Position numbers and translations under genes: made by a program. This document shows positions 7,678 through 14,310 of a DNA stretch of 27,180 nt, piece after piece (the first letter of the stretch is position 1; each line of letters starts with the position of its first letter). This DNA comes from an uncultured Candidatus Melainabacteria bacterium (lineage in GTDB: Bacteria; Cyanobacteriota; Vampirovibrionia; Gastranaerophilales; Gastranaerophilaceae). The stretch lies in contig CAKVIE010000023.1 of assembly GCA_934754505.1 (NCBI GenBank), positions 1 to 27,180 on the forward strand, read 5' to 3'. The notes beneath the pieces are model-generated. The model was not told the DNA's origin. It saw only the letters and a list, made by a program, of their open reading frames with translations, and made no database searches.

Positions 7678-9387
7678 GTGGAAAAATTTAAAGAAATTTA
7701 TAACCAAAAATCAGATATAATCAATATTTTGGCAATAACAATATTTATAGCTCTCGGAGCTTTGATATTTCACGGACATTACAACGGTTTTTTCACCGAC
7801 AAAGGCAGAGAATTATTATTTCCTGCGGCAATGCTCGACGGAAAAGTTTTATACAAAGATATTTTATGTATCTATTTTCCGTTTGCATTTCAGATTAATG
7901 CCGTTTTATTCAAGTTCTTCGGTATCAATATCCAAACTCTTGAATTTTTCAACACTATCAATGCGATATTAACTTGTTCTGTTTTGTATTTGATATCAAA
8001 AGAATTTTTATCAAAACCGCTTTCTTTATTATTCTCGATAGTAACGGCACTTGCTGCGACTTTCAACGGGGCATTATTTAATTTATTAATGCCGTATTCT
8101 TGTTCTTTTACATACGGGGCGACTGCTTATTTAGTTTCGTTATACCTTTTAATTAAATATATCAAAAATGACAATACCAAGTATTTACCGTTTTGCTATT
8201 TAATTGCAGGTGCAGCACTTGCTTTCAAAAGCGAATTTGGAATACTTTTAACAGTTTTATTACTGACGACATTTTTAATCAAGCCTTGCAGTTTAAAACA
8301 AAATGTTATCAACATCGTTGCGTATTCGATTTTTCCGATAATTTCTTTCGGAACATTATTCATACAAGGTGTAACCATTGGTGATTTAGCAGCCTCATTT
8401 GAATTTATGAGAAAATTTTTCACAACGGATTCAATGATTTACCATATAAGCAGGACAGGTGCAATTTTCAGGATAGAAGATTTGTACATGTATGCACAAT
8501 ATATCCCAAAAACAATCGGGCTTTATCTTGTGTCTTATATATTATTCAAGCTCAGCAAAAAGAGTTTCTTTGTTATTATAGCGGCTGCTGTTTCTGCATA
8601 TATTGCAAATTTCACAAACGTCGGCATGAACACAATTATTTTACCGTTGACGGTTTTGGCAATTTTGCTTTATAAAGCAAAAGATATTTATTCCGACAAA
8701 CCGTTTTTTATTTTGGTAATTGCGACATTAGCTTTGAATATCAGAATGTTTTGGGTATTAATTCTTTCAACATACGGATTTTTCACGGCAGGAATATTAA
8801 TTTTATCTTTTGTAATAATGTTATTCAGATATCTGCCGGAGTTCAAATTCCTTTCAAAAGAGGATTTAAAGCAATTTACCGTTTATATGGCAGCGGTGTA
8901 CTTTTTATTCTTCTTGGCTTTCAATATTTGGCAATACCAAAGAAACGATATACTTTTGCAAACTTCTCGAGGAGATTTGTATTTACCCAAGAAAAAAGTT
9001 GATGCAATAAGTTATGCCTTGAGTTATGTTGAACAATTTTCAACACCTGAACAAAAAATTCTCGTTTTGCCCGAAGGTATGACCGTTAATTTTTTGACAA
9101 AACGTTCACTTGATTTCAAATTGCCTATGGCTGACAGATTATATTATGATGCGGTTGGTGCGGATAAAGTATTGGAAAGCCTTAAGAAAACAGATTATGA
9201 GATGATTTTTGTAATTCAAGGTTTTGGTTTAACGAACTTTGGTAACAAGCCGTATTTATACGAGGACGGAAACCCTGTTTATGAGTATATTAAAGAGAAT
9301 TACAAACTCGATTGGGAAACTCAATATTATGATAAACCGGATCGTTCGGATAAAAATATTATGAAATGTTTTGTAAAACCGTATTAA
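7678..9387 (+). CDS. Polytopic membrane protein, GT-C (GT39/ArnT-like) glycosyltransferase candidate
   Basis: This 569-residue protein has about ten to twelve membrane segments from residue 14 to about 415 and a soluble C-terminal domain of about 150 residues. After the first span comes FFTDKGRELLFPA (Asp41, Glu45) and then LDGKVLYKDI and FPFAFQINAVLFKFFG. This is the layout of lipid-dependent GT-C sugar transferases, in which an acidic residue in the first outer loop is catalytic. The start is GTG, chosen because ATAGGA precedes it at 7665-7670. It follows the GH57 terminator by only 25 bases, so it needs read-through or its own promoter, which I do not see. A small exported protein is 12 bases downstream in the same operon. 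The acceptor is unknown. Confidence 0.65.
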   Translation: MEKFKEIYNQKSDIINILAITIFIALGALIFHGHYNGFFTDKGRELLFPAAMLDGKVLYKDILCIYFPFAFQINAVLFKFFGINIQTLEFFNTINAILTCSVLYLISKEFLSKPLSLLFSIVTALAATFNGALFNLLMPYSCSFTYGATAYLVSLYLLIKYIKNDNTKYLPFCYLIAGAALAFKSEFGILLTVLLLTTFLIKPCSLKQNVINIVAYSIFPIISFGTLFIQGVTIGDLAASFEFMRKFFTTDSMIYHISRTGAIFRIEDLYMYAQYIPKTIGLYLVSYILFKLSKKSFFVIIAAAVSAYIANFTNVGMNTIILPLTVLAILLYKAKDIYSDKPFFILVIATLALNIRMFWVLILSTYGFFTAGILILSFVIMLFRYLPEFKFLSKEDLKQFTVYMAAVYFLFFLAFNIWQYQRNDILLQTSRGDLYLPKKKVDAISYALSYVEQFSTPEQKILVLPEGMTVNFLTKRSLDFKLPMADRLYYDAVGADKVLESLKKTDYEMIFVIQGFGLTNFGNKPYLYEDGNPVYEYIKENYKLDWETQYYDKPDRSDKNIMKCFVKPY

Positions 9388-9399
9388 TAAGGAGCAAAA

Positions 9400-9648
9400 A
9401 TGAACAAAAAGATTTTTATAAATTTATTTATGATTTTTGTACTTGTTGCAAGTGCAAACACAAATGCAAAAAATTCGCCCGCAACATATCAGCAATATAG
9501 TGCAGCCGTTCAGGCAACTCAAACTCCTATGCCCATAAATGATATGTATAAGGTTCGGAAAAAAGTTGTTAATACCCAAAATCAATACCAAAAGGCACGA
9601 GAACTTCAATATAAAAATTCTCAAATGTATAATGATTTATTAAAATAA
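9400..9648 (+). CDS. Small exported protein, 82 residues
   Basis: The first 23 residues form a signal peptide: Lys-Lys, a hydrophobic core FINLFMIFVLVAS, then a small-residue cleavage region ANTNA. The mature part of about 59 residues is polar, Gln-, Tyr- and Asn-rich, and likely helical (about 48-80, with VRKKVVNTQNQYQKARELQ). No family is recognised and it has no cysteine, so it is not a lipoprotein. It starts 12 bases after the GT-C-like gene with a clear AAGGAG site, so the two are probably co-transcribed. It may be a periplasmic partner of that membrane protein or an unrelated envelope peptide. Confidence 0.7.
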   Translation: MNKKIFINLFMIFVLVASANTNAKNSPATYQQYSAAVQATQTPMPINDMYKVRKKVVNTQNQYQKARELQYKNSQMYNDLLK

Positions 9649-9652
9649 AAAA

Positions 9653-9676
9653 AAGCCGCTTTGAAAAAAGCGGTTT
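9653..9676. terminator. Probable bidirectional terminator between convergent genes
   Basis: AAGCCGCTTT (9653-9662) and AAAGCGGTTT (9667-9676) form a 10-bp stem with a 4-base loop. T-rich sequence follows on the plus strand and an uninterrupted T-run follows on the minus strand. It separates the plus-strand small-protein gene from the minus-strand HNH gene. Confidence 0.75.
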
Positions 9677-9709
9677 ATTTATATTCTCATTCTCTCGCTA
9701 TGTTTGAAA

Positions 9710-10885
9710 TTACGCTGCCTCTTCGGTTTTTTCTTCTTCGTTTTCACCGTAAATTTCAGCAGTAACTTCAGAAACGTTTACCTCTTGACCTGCTTGTTTG
9801 CGTTCTCTTAATTCCTTTATTGTTTCGGGATTAAGAACCTTCAAGGTCATAACTCCGTTTGATTCTTTTGTAAGAGTTTTATTAATATCAACGGGATAAC
9901 TGTCATAAGATGCGGGAATTTCGCCATCTACGATTTTTTGTTCAACATATTCAATGTGTGATTGAACTTTAATCGGGTATTCAGGGTGAACTTTTAACCA
10001 TTCTGCATAAGACATGCTGCCTCTCGGATTGTTACATAATGCACATTCTCCAAGGTAATTTGATGTTGCATTCGGACCGCCGAGTGATTTCGGGTGAACG
10101 TGTTCCGCCGTGTGTAATGCACCTTTCAAAAGGTTATTCATAATTCCTGCATCTGAATCATTGCCTTTTTTCTTGTTGAAAAGTTTCTCAACTGATTTGT
10201 AACCTTCGGGCATGTTCATTGCTTTATCCAAAACTGTTTCGTATTGTTCGAGCGACAAATCACCTTTTAATGCTTCAAGTTTTTCTGTGAAAGGTATTCT
10301 TTCAATTTTTCCTGCTTGAACTTTTTTAATTTCTTGTTCAACAACCTTTGACATCGGATTTTCATCTTTACCGTAAGCGGCTTTTGCTGCTTCAGAAACT
10401 CCGTTCAAAACATTCAAACAATAATTTTGAACTTTTTCAGGTAAATTTTGTTTAGCTTTTGCAAAAGCACCGGATACGCCTAATGAATTATTTTTTCGAG
10501 CTTCATCAGCCATTAACGTTGCAACAACTCTTTGGCTTGCTCTGAAATAATCTTTATCTTTATCAATCTTATCAGCGAGTTTTTCACCTTTTAATGCCGT
10601 AAAACTGCGAACAACATTCGGAATTTCTTCGCCCCTAATCATTCTGTCACCACAGCAGCAACAAGGAACATCATCTAATTTTTTAACTGCAAAATCACTT
10701 GTTGAACAGCCGAAACCTTTGAATGCTACTGCTTGACCGCCTAAAAAGTATGATTTCAATGCTGCATCTGCTGAAACTTTAGGCTCTTTCGAAACCGCTG
10801 CTATCGGATTTGTAACTTCTTTTGCTTTCTTAACAGAATTTTGAGAAAATACAACATTAGCCGTATTAATAGCATTTACAAACAT
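9710..10885 (-). CDS. HNH-nuclease-like protein with metal-binding halves split by a helical insert
   Basis: This 391-residue protein has the main parts of an HNH nuclease domain, but far apart. Residues 74-80 (PCCCCGD) give a CxxC knuckle. Residues 258-288 hold H-T-A-E-H-V-H-P-K-S-L-G-G, then N276 and CALCNNPRG (C281, C284). In usual HNH proteins the first CxxC lies about 15-30 residues before the D/E-H; here about 180 residues, mostly predicted helix and charged, lie between them. There is no signal peptide. The Glu-rich tail (ENEEEKTEEA) and Ala/Lys-rich body give it an unusual composition. A modest GTGGA site precedes the ATG. HNH enzymes cut DNA or RNA in restriction, phage, toxin and repair roles; the role here is unknown. 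No immunity or methylase gene is adjacent. Assignment to HNH is good; nuclease activity is inferred. Confidence 0.7.
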   Translation of the reverse strand: MFVNAINTANVVFSQNSVKKAKEVTNPIAAVSKEPKVSADAALKSYFLGGQAVAFKGFGCSTSDFAVKKLDDVPCCCCGDRMIRGEEIPNVVRSFTALKGEKLADKIDKDKDYFRASQRVVATLMADEARKNNSLGVSGAFAKAKQNLPEKVQNYCLNVLNGVSEAAKAAYGKDENPMSKVVEQEIKKVQAGKIERIPFTEKLEALKGDLSLEQYETVLDKAMNMPEGYKSVEKLFNKKKGNDSDAGIMNNLLKGALHTAEHVHPKSLGGPNATSNYLGECALCNNPRGSMSYAEWLKVHPEYPIKVQSHIEYVEQKIVDGEIPASYDSYPVDINKTLTKESNGVMTLKVLNPETIKELRERKQAGQEVNVSEVTAEIYGENEEEKTEEAA

Positions 10886-11024
10886 TTATCCACACTTTCT
10901 AACACACTTGTATCTGTTTTAAAGCCTCTAAAAATATATTTTGCTGTTTTATTTGTGAAAAAAAGCATTTTTGTAACATATTTTAACAAATAAGGAATAA
11001 ATTATTATACAAAATATTAAAACA

Positions 11025-11053
11025 TTGCTAAACTTTGCAAAAGTATTTACAAT
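11025..11053 (+). promoter_or_regulatory. Probable promoter of OmpH/Skp gene
   Basis: TTGCTA (11025-11030) and TACAAT (11048-11053) are separated by exactly 17 bases. A transcript would start near 11060, about 17 bases before the ATG and covering the GAGAGG ribosome-binding site. Confidence 0.5.
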
Positions 11054-11076
11054 AGACATAAGAAAGAGAGGCAACT

Positions 11077-11538
11077 ATGAAGAAGTTTTCTAAAATTATG
11101 ACATCATTGGCTGCAATAGCAGTAGTTTTTTCAATGCAAAATGCTGCATTTTCTGCAGATTTGAAATATGCGGTTGTTGATGTTCCGCAAGTTGTTGCTG
11201 CATCAAAGCAAGTAAACACTTTGAAAAACCAACAAAATGCAAAAATTCAAGAATTGACAGCATTTGTACAAAATGCCCAAAAACAATTACAGGCAGAAAA
11301 GAATGCTGACAAAAGAAAAGCTCTTGAAGAAAAATTAAACAAAGAATTAAACGCTAAAAAGACAGCAATGGATAAAAGCTATGCAGCTCAACTCGCAGGA
11401 ATTGACAAAAATATTTCTGCAGTTATTGCTCAACAAGCAAAAACAAAAGGTTTTGACCTCGTTCTTGCAAAAGGTGTTGTATTATACTCAACACAAGGTA
11501 CTGACATTACAGGCGACGTTATCAAAGCTGTAAAATAG
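11077..11538 (+). CDS. OmpH/Skp-family periplasmic chaperone
   Basis: This 153-residue exported protein matches the OmpH/Skp family, which holds unfolded outer-membrane proteins in the periplasm. Residues 1-27 are a signal peptide ending AAFSA. The mature protein opens with YAVVDVPQVVAAS, the short beta strand plus helix start seen in Skp. A long charged coiled coil follows at about 45-115 (KNQQNAKIQELTAFVQ and on), then the conserved C-terminal strand segment with KGFDLVLAKGVVLYS and TDITGDVIKAVK. Length is usual for the family. It has its own promoter, an AGAGAGG site and a strong terminator, so it is expressed alone rather than beside bamA or lpxD as in many Proteobacteria. It is evidence for an outer membrane. 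Confidence in the family is high. Confidence 0.88.
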   Translation: MKKFSKIMTSLAAIAVVFSMQNAAFSADLKYAVVDVPQVVAASKQVNTLKNQQNAKIQELTAFVQNAQKQLQAEKNADKRKALEEKLNKELNAKKTAMDKSYAAQLAGIDKNISAVIAQQAKTKGFDLVLAKGVVLYSTQGTDITGDVIKAVK

Positions 11539-11548
11539 TTAGTTTATA

Positions 11549-11587
11549 AAGCCCCGCAATTTTTTCCTTTGCGGGGTTTTATTTTTT
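11549..11587 (+). terminator. Intrinsic terminator of OmpH/Skp gene
   Basis: CCCCGCAA and TTTGCGGGG (11552-11559 and 11568-11576), extended by flanking A/T pairs, form a GC-rich stem followed by TTTTATTTTTT. Confidence 0.9.
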
Positions 11588-11603
11588 AATGTGAATTTTG
11601 TTT

Positions 11604-12755
11604 ATGAAAAATTTTTGTATTGCAGTATGGAATAAAATAAAAAAACATAAAGTGAAAATTTTAACAGTTTTCATTGTATATTTATTGTTTTCGTCTGCAA
11701 TAAACTTTTTTGTAAATCCGTATAATATTTTTCCTTTACAAAAAATCTCCGCAATATCAATAAAGCCAATGGCTAAAAAGCATTTAATCAAGTCGAAAAT
11801 TATTTCATTAAAACTCGATTCTCGAAAAATCAACACGGTTTTTATCGGCTCGCAAAAAGCGGATTTTTCAATCGATACAAATGAATATAAAAATATTACA
11901 GGCTTAGATGCAGTAAATTTGGCAAGTTCGGGATATTCGGTAAAAGACTATCCTGCTGTTTTGCAGTCTGCATTGAAAATTCACCCTGAAATTAAAAATG
12001 TTTTTGTAAACTTCGATTTTGTCACTTTTGACAAAGAAAAAAATTCAAAATCAAAACCTTTCAAAACCGTTAAAAACGGGTATTTGACTTTGCCTGAAAT
12101 TTATACGTCCCTGTTCTCGCTGACAGGAGTAAGAGAATCGCTTTATACTCTCTTTATTAATGCTATCGGGAAAAAGGCGGGCATGTTTGATTACAACGGA
12201 ATGGCGATAGTAACTTCAGATGAAAACATAAAACAGACAATGGAAAAATCTGTTGCCGAATATACTGAAATTTATGAGAAATTCCAATATGACAAAAACC
12301 TTGTTAATGTTGTTGAGGAGCTTCAACGAATTTGTGCGGAGCAGGAAAAGGAGTTGTACATTTTCATAATGCCGTCACATTTGATGAATATGCAGCTTAT
12401 GAAAAAACAAGGAATATACGATACTTATTTTGAATGGAAAGATGAAATAAGTAAATTTATTCCTATTTTCGATTTTGAATACCCTTGTACGGTAACAAAT
12501 GAGGCAATTTCTCCAACTATGAAATATTTTTCGGGAATAACAATGCCGACAACCGTTGCAGGACAACTCGTTTTGGAATCCATGACAAACGGAAAAATAG
12601 AGTTCGGAAGAATTTATACTTATGATTATTCTAAAATTTTCAATAATTCTGACCGAAGTGAGCTTGGCATGCTTACCGTTGACGAAGATAACAGAAATGA
12701 ATTTTTGGAAAAATCAGTACAACAGGCAGAAGATAACGAAGATTTTTCGGAATAA
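11604..12755 (+). CDS. Membrane-anchored SGNH-hydrolase-like protein, catalytic serine not evident
   Basis: The protein is 383 residues from the ATG at 11604. A TTG two codons earlier is possible but less likely; no strong ribosome-binding site is seen for either. Residues 16-36 form one membrane span, leaving the rest outside the membrane. Residues 78-91 (TVFIGSQKADFSID) and the following NLASSGYSVKDYP resemble block I and II of SGNH-like proteins that usually read G-S-S-R/H near this point; here the second Ser is replaced by Gln-Lys. A later PSHLMNMQLMKKQGIYDTYFEWK region resembles the conserved C-terminal part of that superfamily. Such proteins often act on O-acetyl groups of surface glycans, but the altered motif makes hydrolase activity uncertain. 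It ends 12 bases before the thioesterase gene, so they form an operon. Confidence 0.6.
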   Translation: MKNFCIAVWNKIKKHKVKILTVFIVYLLFSSAINFFVNPYNIFPLQKISAISIKPMAKKHLIKSKIISLKLDSRKINTVFIGSQKADFSIDTNEYKNITGLDAVNLASSGYSVKDYPAVLQSALKIHPEIKNVFVNFDFVTFDKEKNSKSKPFKTVKNGYLTLPEIYTSLFSLTGVRESLYTLFINAIGKKAGMFDYNGMAIVTSDENIKQTMEKSVAEYTEIYEKFQYDKNLVNVVEELQRICAEQEKELYIFIMPSHLMNMQLMKKQGIYDTYFEWKDEISKFIPIFDFEYPCTVTNEAISPTMKYFSGITMPTTVAGQLVLESMTNGKIEFGRIYTYDYSKIFNNSDRSELGMLTVDEDNRNEFLEKSVQQAEDNEDFSE

Positions 12756-12767
12756 ACAGGAAAAATT

Positions 12768-13253
12768 ATGAAAGTTATTGGTAAACAAAGAAACAGTAAA
12801 ATGTGTTACATTTGCGGAATGGAAAATCCGGAGGGGCTGAAAGCCCAATTTTACAATATGGAAGACGGTTCCGTGATGACAAAATTTGCATATAAGGAAG
12901 TTCATCAAAGTTTTCCGCAAAGGGTCCATGGCGGTTTGATAGCCGCAATGCTTGATGAGCTTGCCTTTCGAGCTTATTGGTGCAAAGACGAAACCATGCT
13001 TGGTGCAACAATGTCAATGGAAACAAAATTTCGAAAACCCGTACCTTATGAAACAGAATTAATCGGCAAAGGTATCGTTGTGAAAGATTTATCAAAATTT
13101 TTCACGGCAGAAGTCGCATTAATGGACAAAGACGGTGTTGTTTACGCAGACGGTGTCGTAAAATACATAAAACTTCCTATCGAAAAAATTGCACAAACGG
13201 ATTTTCACGAAGAAATGAAATACCTCATTGAAGATAATATAACCGAAATATAG
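12768..13253 (+). CDS. PaaI-like hotdog-fold thioesterase
   Basis: This 161-residue cytoplasmic protein is a hotdog-fold thioesterase of the PaaI/4HBT type, which hydrolyses acyl-CoA or acyl-ACP thioesters. It begins with a cysteine pair in CYICGMENPEGLK (13-25), common in this subfamily (the C-x-x-C-G-x-x-N-P-x-G-L pattern). The core has the catalytic-loop signature VHGGLIAAMLDE (53-64), with Asp/Glu at 63-64 at the place of the active carboxylate, and then the long strand region TMSMETKFRKPVP. Length matches the family plus a short helical C-terminus. An AGGA site precedes the ATG. It is 12 bases after the SGNH-like gene, so both are likely co-transcribed. Natural substrate unknown. Confidence 0.85.
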   Translation: MKVIGKQRNSKMCYICGMENPEGLKAQFYNMEDGSVMTKFAYKEVHQSFPQRVHGGLIAAMLDELAFRAYWCKDETMLGATMSMETKFRKPVPYETELIGKGIVVKDLSKFFTAEVALMDKDGVVYADGVVKYIKLPIEKIAQTDFHEEMKYLIEDNITEI

Positions 13254-13288
13254 ATAGCCTTTTGACTAATAGTTTCAAACTTTGATTT

Positions 13289-13297
13289 TGTTATACT
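13289..13297 (+). promoter_or_regulatory. Extended -10 promoter candidate of thioredoxin gene
   Basis: TGTTATACT carries the extended -10 form TG-n-TATACT. No well-spaced -35 is present; TTGACT at 13262 is 24 bases upstream, too far. Transcription here would start near 13304, immediately before the ribosome-binding site. Confidence 0.35.
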
Positions 13298-13315
13298 TTG
13301 CAAAAAGGAGAAAAT

Positions 13316-13618
13316 ATGATAACAAAATTAAACGGCACAACTTTTGATAATTATATAGCCAAAGGACTTAAAATCGTAGAGTTTTACGCAATTTGGTGCG
13401 GATATTGTTCAAAGCAATTTTCGGTTTTGAACGAGATGAAAGAAGTCGAATTCGGAATGCTCAATGCGGAAGAAGCACCCGAAATTGCAATGAAATATGG
13501 CGTAAACGGCTATCCGACATTTATTATTTTCCAAAACGGCAGAGAAAGCGGCAGATTTTCAGGATTTCACACAAAGTATCAAATTATGGAATATTTGACA
13601 AAATATTTTTCAAAATAA
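13316..13618 (+). CDS. Thioredoxin-family protein
   Basis: This 100-residue protein is a single thioredoxin domain that reduces disulfides in cytoplasmic proteins. The active site is W-C-G-Y-C at 27-31 (Cys28, Cys31), with Tyr in place of the usual Pro, and the cis-proline loop is YGVNGYPTFIIF with Pro67. There is no signal peptide. The ATG at 13316 is preferred over a TTG 18 bases upstream because the AAAGGAG ribosome-binding site lies between them. It is slightly shorter than typical thioredoxin (about 105). The WCGYC variant shifts redox potential in some family members; it could be a glutaredoxin-like or specialised thioredoxin. It sits after the thioesterase gene and before the RNA/tRNA unit. 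Confidence 0.85.
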   Translation: MITKLNGTTFDNYIAKGLKIVEFYAIWCGYCSKQFSVLNEMKEVEFGMLNAEEAPEIAMKYGVNGYPTFIIFQNGRESGRFSGFHTKYQIMEYLTKYFSK

Positions 13619-13670
13619 GCAATCATGTTTTTTCGTTAAAAAGTCATGAAATACAGATATTTCAACACGC

Positions 13671-13699
13671 TTGACTTAACCATACCTTTATGATAATTT
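13671..13699 (+). promoter_or_regulatory. Promoter of the structured RNA and tRNA-Met unit
   Basis: TTGACT (13671-13676) and TAATTT (13694-13699) are 17 bases apart, and TG at 13691-13692 adds an extended -10. The predicted start is near 13706, directly before the structured RNA region. Confidence 0.5.
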
Positions 13700-13705
13700 T
13701 AAATT

Positions 13706-13860
13706 ACCGAAAGGGCTTGTGGCACTCTGCCGAGGGGTTGCTGAGAAAGCAGACAAACAACACAAGTTACCAACTACAAAAAAAGCAACAGCCGATTAAG
13801 TATCGGCGTCCCGAGAGGTAGGTAGCGCAAGAGCTACCGCATTCTCAAAAAAAACAAAAT
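13706..13860 (+). ncRNA. Unidentified structured RNA upstream of tRNA-Met
   Basis: A non-coding stretch of about 155 bases between a promoter and tRNA-Met is more GC-rich and more structured than other spacers. Visible hairpins are CTTGTG/CACAAG (13716-13721 and 13770s), enclosing GTTGCT...AGC and GTTG/CAAC pairing; GCCGAT-TAAGT-ATCGGC near 13791-13807; and GGTAGC-GCAAGA-GCTACC (13821-13838). There is no open frame with a ribosome-binding site. It does not show the signatures of RNase P, SRP, TPP, cobalamin, SAM or glutamine RNAs that I can recall. 6S RNA is possible by length but I see no proof. It shares GGGCTTGTGGC and GGTAGCGCA-AGAG with the adjacent tRNA. It may be an independent small RNA processed from a joint transcript. 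Confidence 0.5.
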
Positions 13861-13866
13861 AACAAT

Positions 13867-13941
13867 GGGCTTGTGGCGCAGCGGTAGCGCAGAGGACTCA
13901 TAATCCTTTGGTCGTAGGTTCGAATCCTACCGGGCCCACCA
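13867..13941 (+). tRNA. tRNA with anticodon CAU (elongator Met, or Ile2)
   Basis: A 75-nt cloverleaf with encoded CCA. The acceptor GGGCTTG pairs with CGGGCCC (two G-U wobbles). The anticodon stem AGGA/TCCT encloses CTCATAA with anticodon CAT. The T arm is GTAGG-TTCGAAT-CCTAC. The full G1-C72 pair and absence of three G-C pairs in the anticodon stem rule out initiator tRNA. Elongator Met and lysidine-modified Ile2 cannot be separated by eye. It is about 25 bases downstream of the structured RNA and probably co-transcribed. Confidence 0.93.
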
Positions 13942-13944
13942 TTA

Positions 13945-13983
13945 AAAGACAGTAACGAAAGAGATTTCCAAACTGTCTTTTTT
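13945..13983 (+). terminator. Intrinsic terminator after tRNA-Met
   Basis: AAAGACAGT (13945-13953) pairs perfectly with ACTGTCTTT (13972-13980), followed by TTTATTT. The 18-base loop is large for a terminator. Confidence 0.7.
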
Positions 13984-14028
13984 ATTTGTAAAATATTTTT
14001 ATTAATAATTTCCCAAAAATTCCCCCCA

Positions 14029-14061
14029 AAAAAAAGACCTGCATTTTGCAAGTCTTTTTTT
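14029..14061. terminator. Terminator at the end of the adhesin unit, bidirectional
   Basis: AAAAAAGACcTGCA and TGCAaGTCTTTTTT form a stem over a short T-rich loop with T-runs on both strands. It ends the minus-strand adhesin/tail transcript and would also block read-through from tRNA-Met. Confidence 0.75.
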
Positions 14062-14079
14062 ACTTTTTAGTTAATATTT

Positions 14080-14310
14080 TTAGAAATTTCCGAACATAAA
14101 GTTGTTCCAGTATGCTAAGAAACTCCTGTCAAATCCGTGCGAACCATGGAAATCTTCTTCCTGACTACCCCAATCCCAATAGGTAGGAGGTGTCATTTCT
14201 CCGGAAAAATGGTCATCTCTTGGCGAATCCCCCCAGCCGACATTATCATAATCACGCCCGTAACTGTGTCCTTTTTTCCAACCGTAATGATTTCCGTTAT
14301 TTCCTACCAC
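14080..14310 (-). CDS. Aromatic/Gly/His-rich ORF overlapping the adhesin 3' end
   Basis: This 76-residue frame starts with GTG inside the last codons of the adhesin gene (14-base overlap, +1 frame) and runs to the terminator. It is dense in Gly, Asp, His, Trp, Tyr and Phe (NHYGWKKGHSYGRDYD, TPPTYWDWGSQ and YWNNFMFGNF). It has no signal peptide or membrane span, and no ribosome-binding site is visible before the GTG. The composition and aromatic C-terminal residue (ending F-G-N-F) are unlike chance AT-rich translation. It could be a separate coupled gene, or a C-terminal extension of the adhesin reached by a +1 frameshift or separated by a sequence error. The frame is closed just upstream of the overlap by a stop about 35 bases before the GTG. 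Confidence 0.45.
   Translation of the reverse strand: MVGNNGNHYGWKKGHSYGRDYDNVGWGDSPRDDHFSGEMTPPTYWDWGSQEEDFHGSHGFDRSFLAYWNNFMFGNF

Noticed and set aside
13298..13315. TTG start for the thioredoxin gene
   Set aside because: The ribosome-binding site lies between it and the ATG at 13316, so the ATG is used.
13706..13860. Riboswitch of a known class before a coding gene
   Set aside because: No protein gene follows on this strand, and signatures of TPP, SAM, cobalamin, glutamine or c-di-GMP riboswitches were not found; kept as an unidentified RNA.
13845..14051. 68-residue minus-strand open frame
   Set aside because: It is antisense to tRNA-Met and the following terminators; no coding signal.
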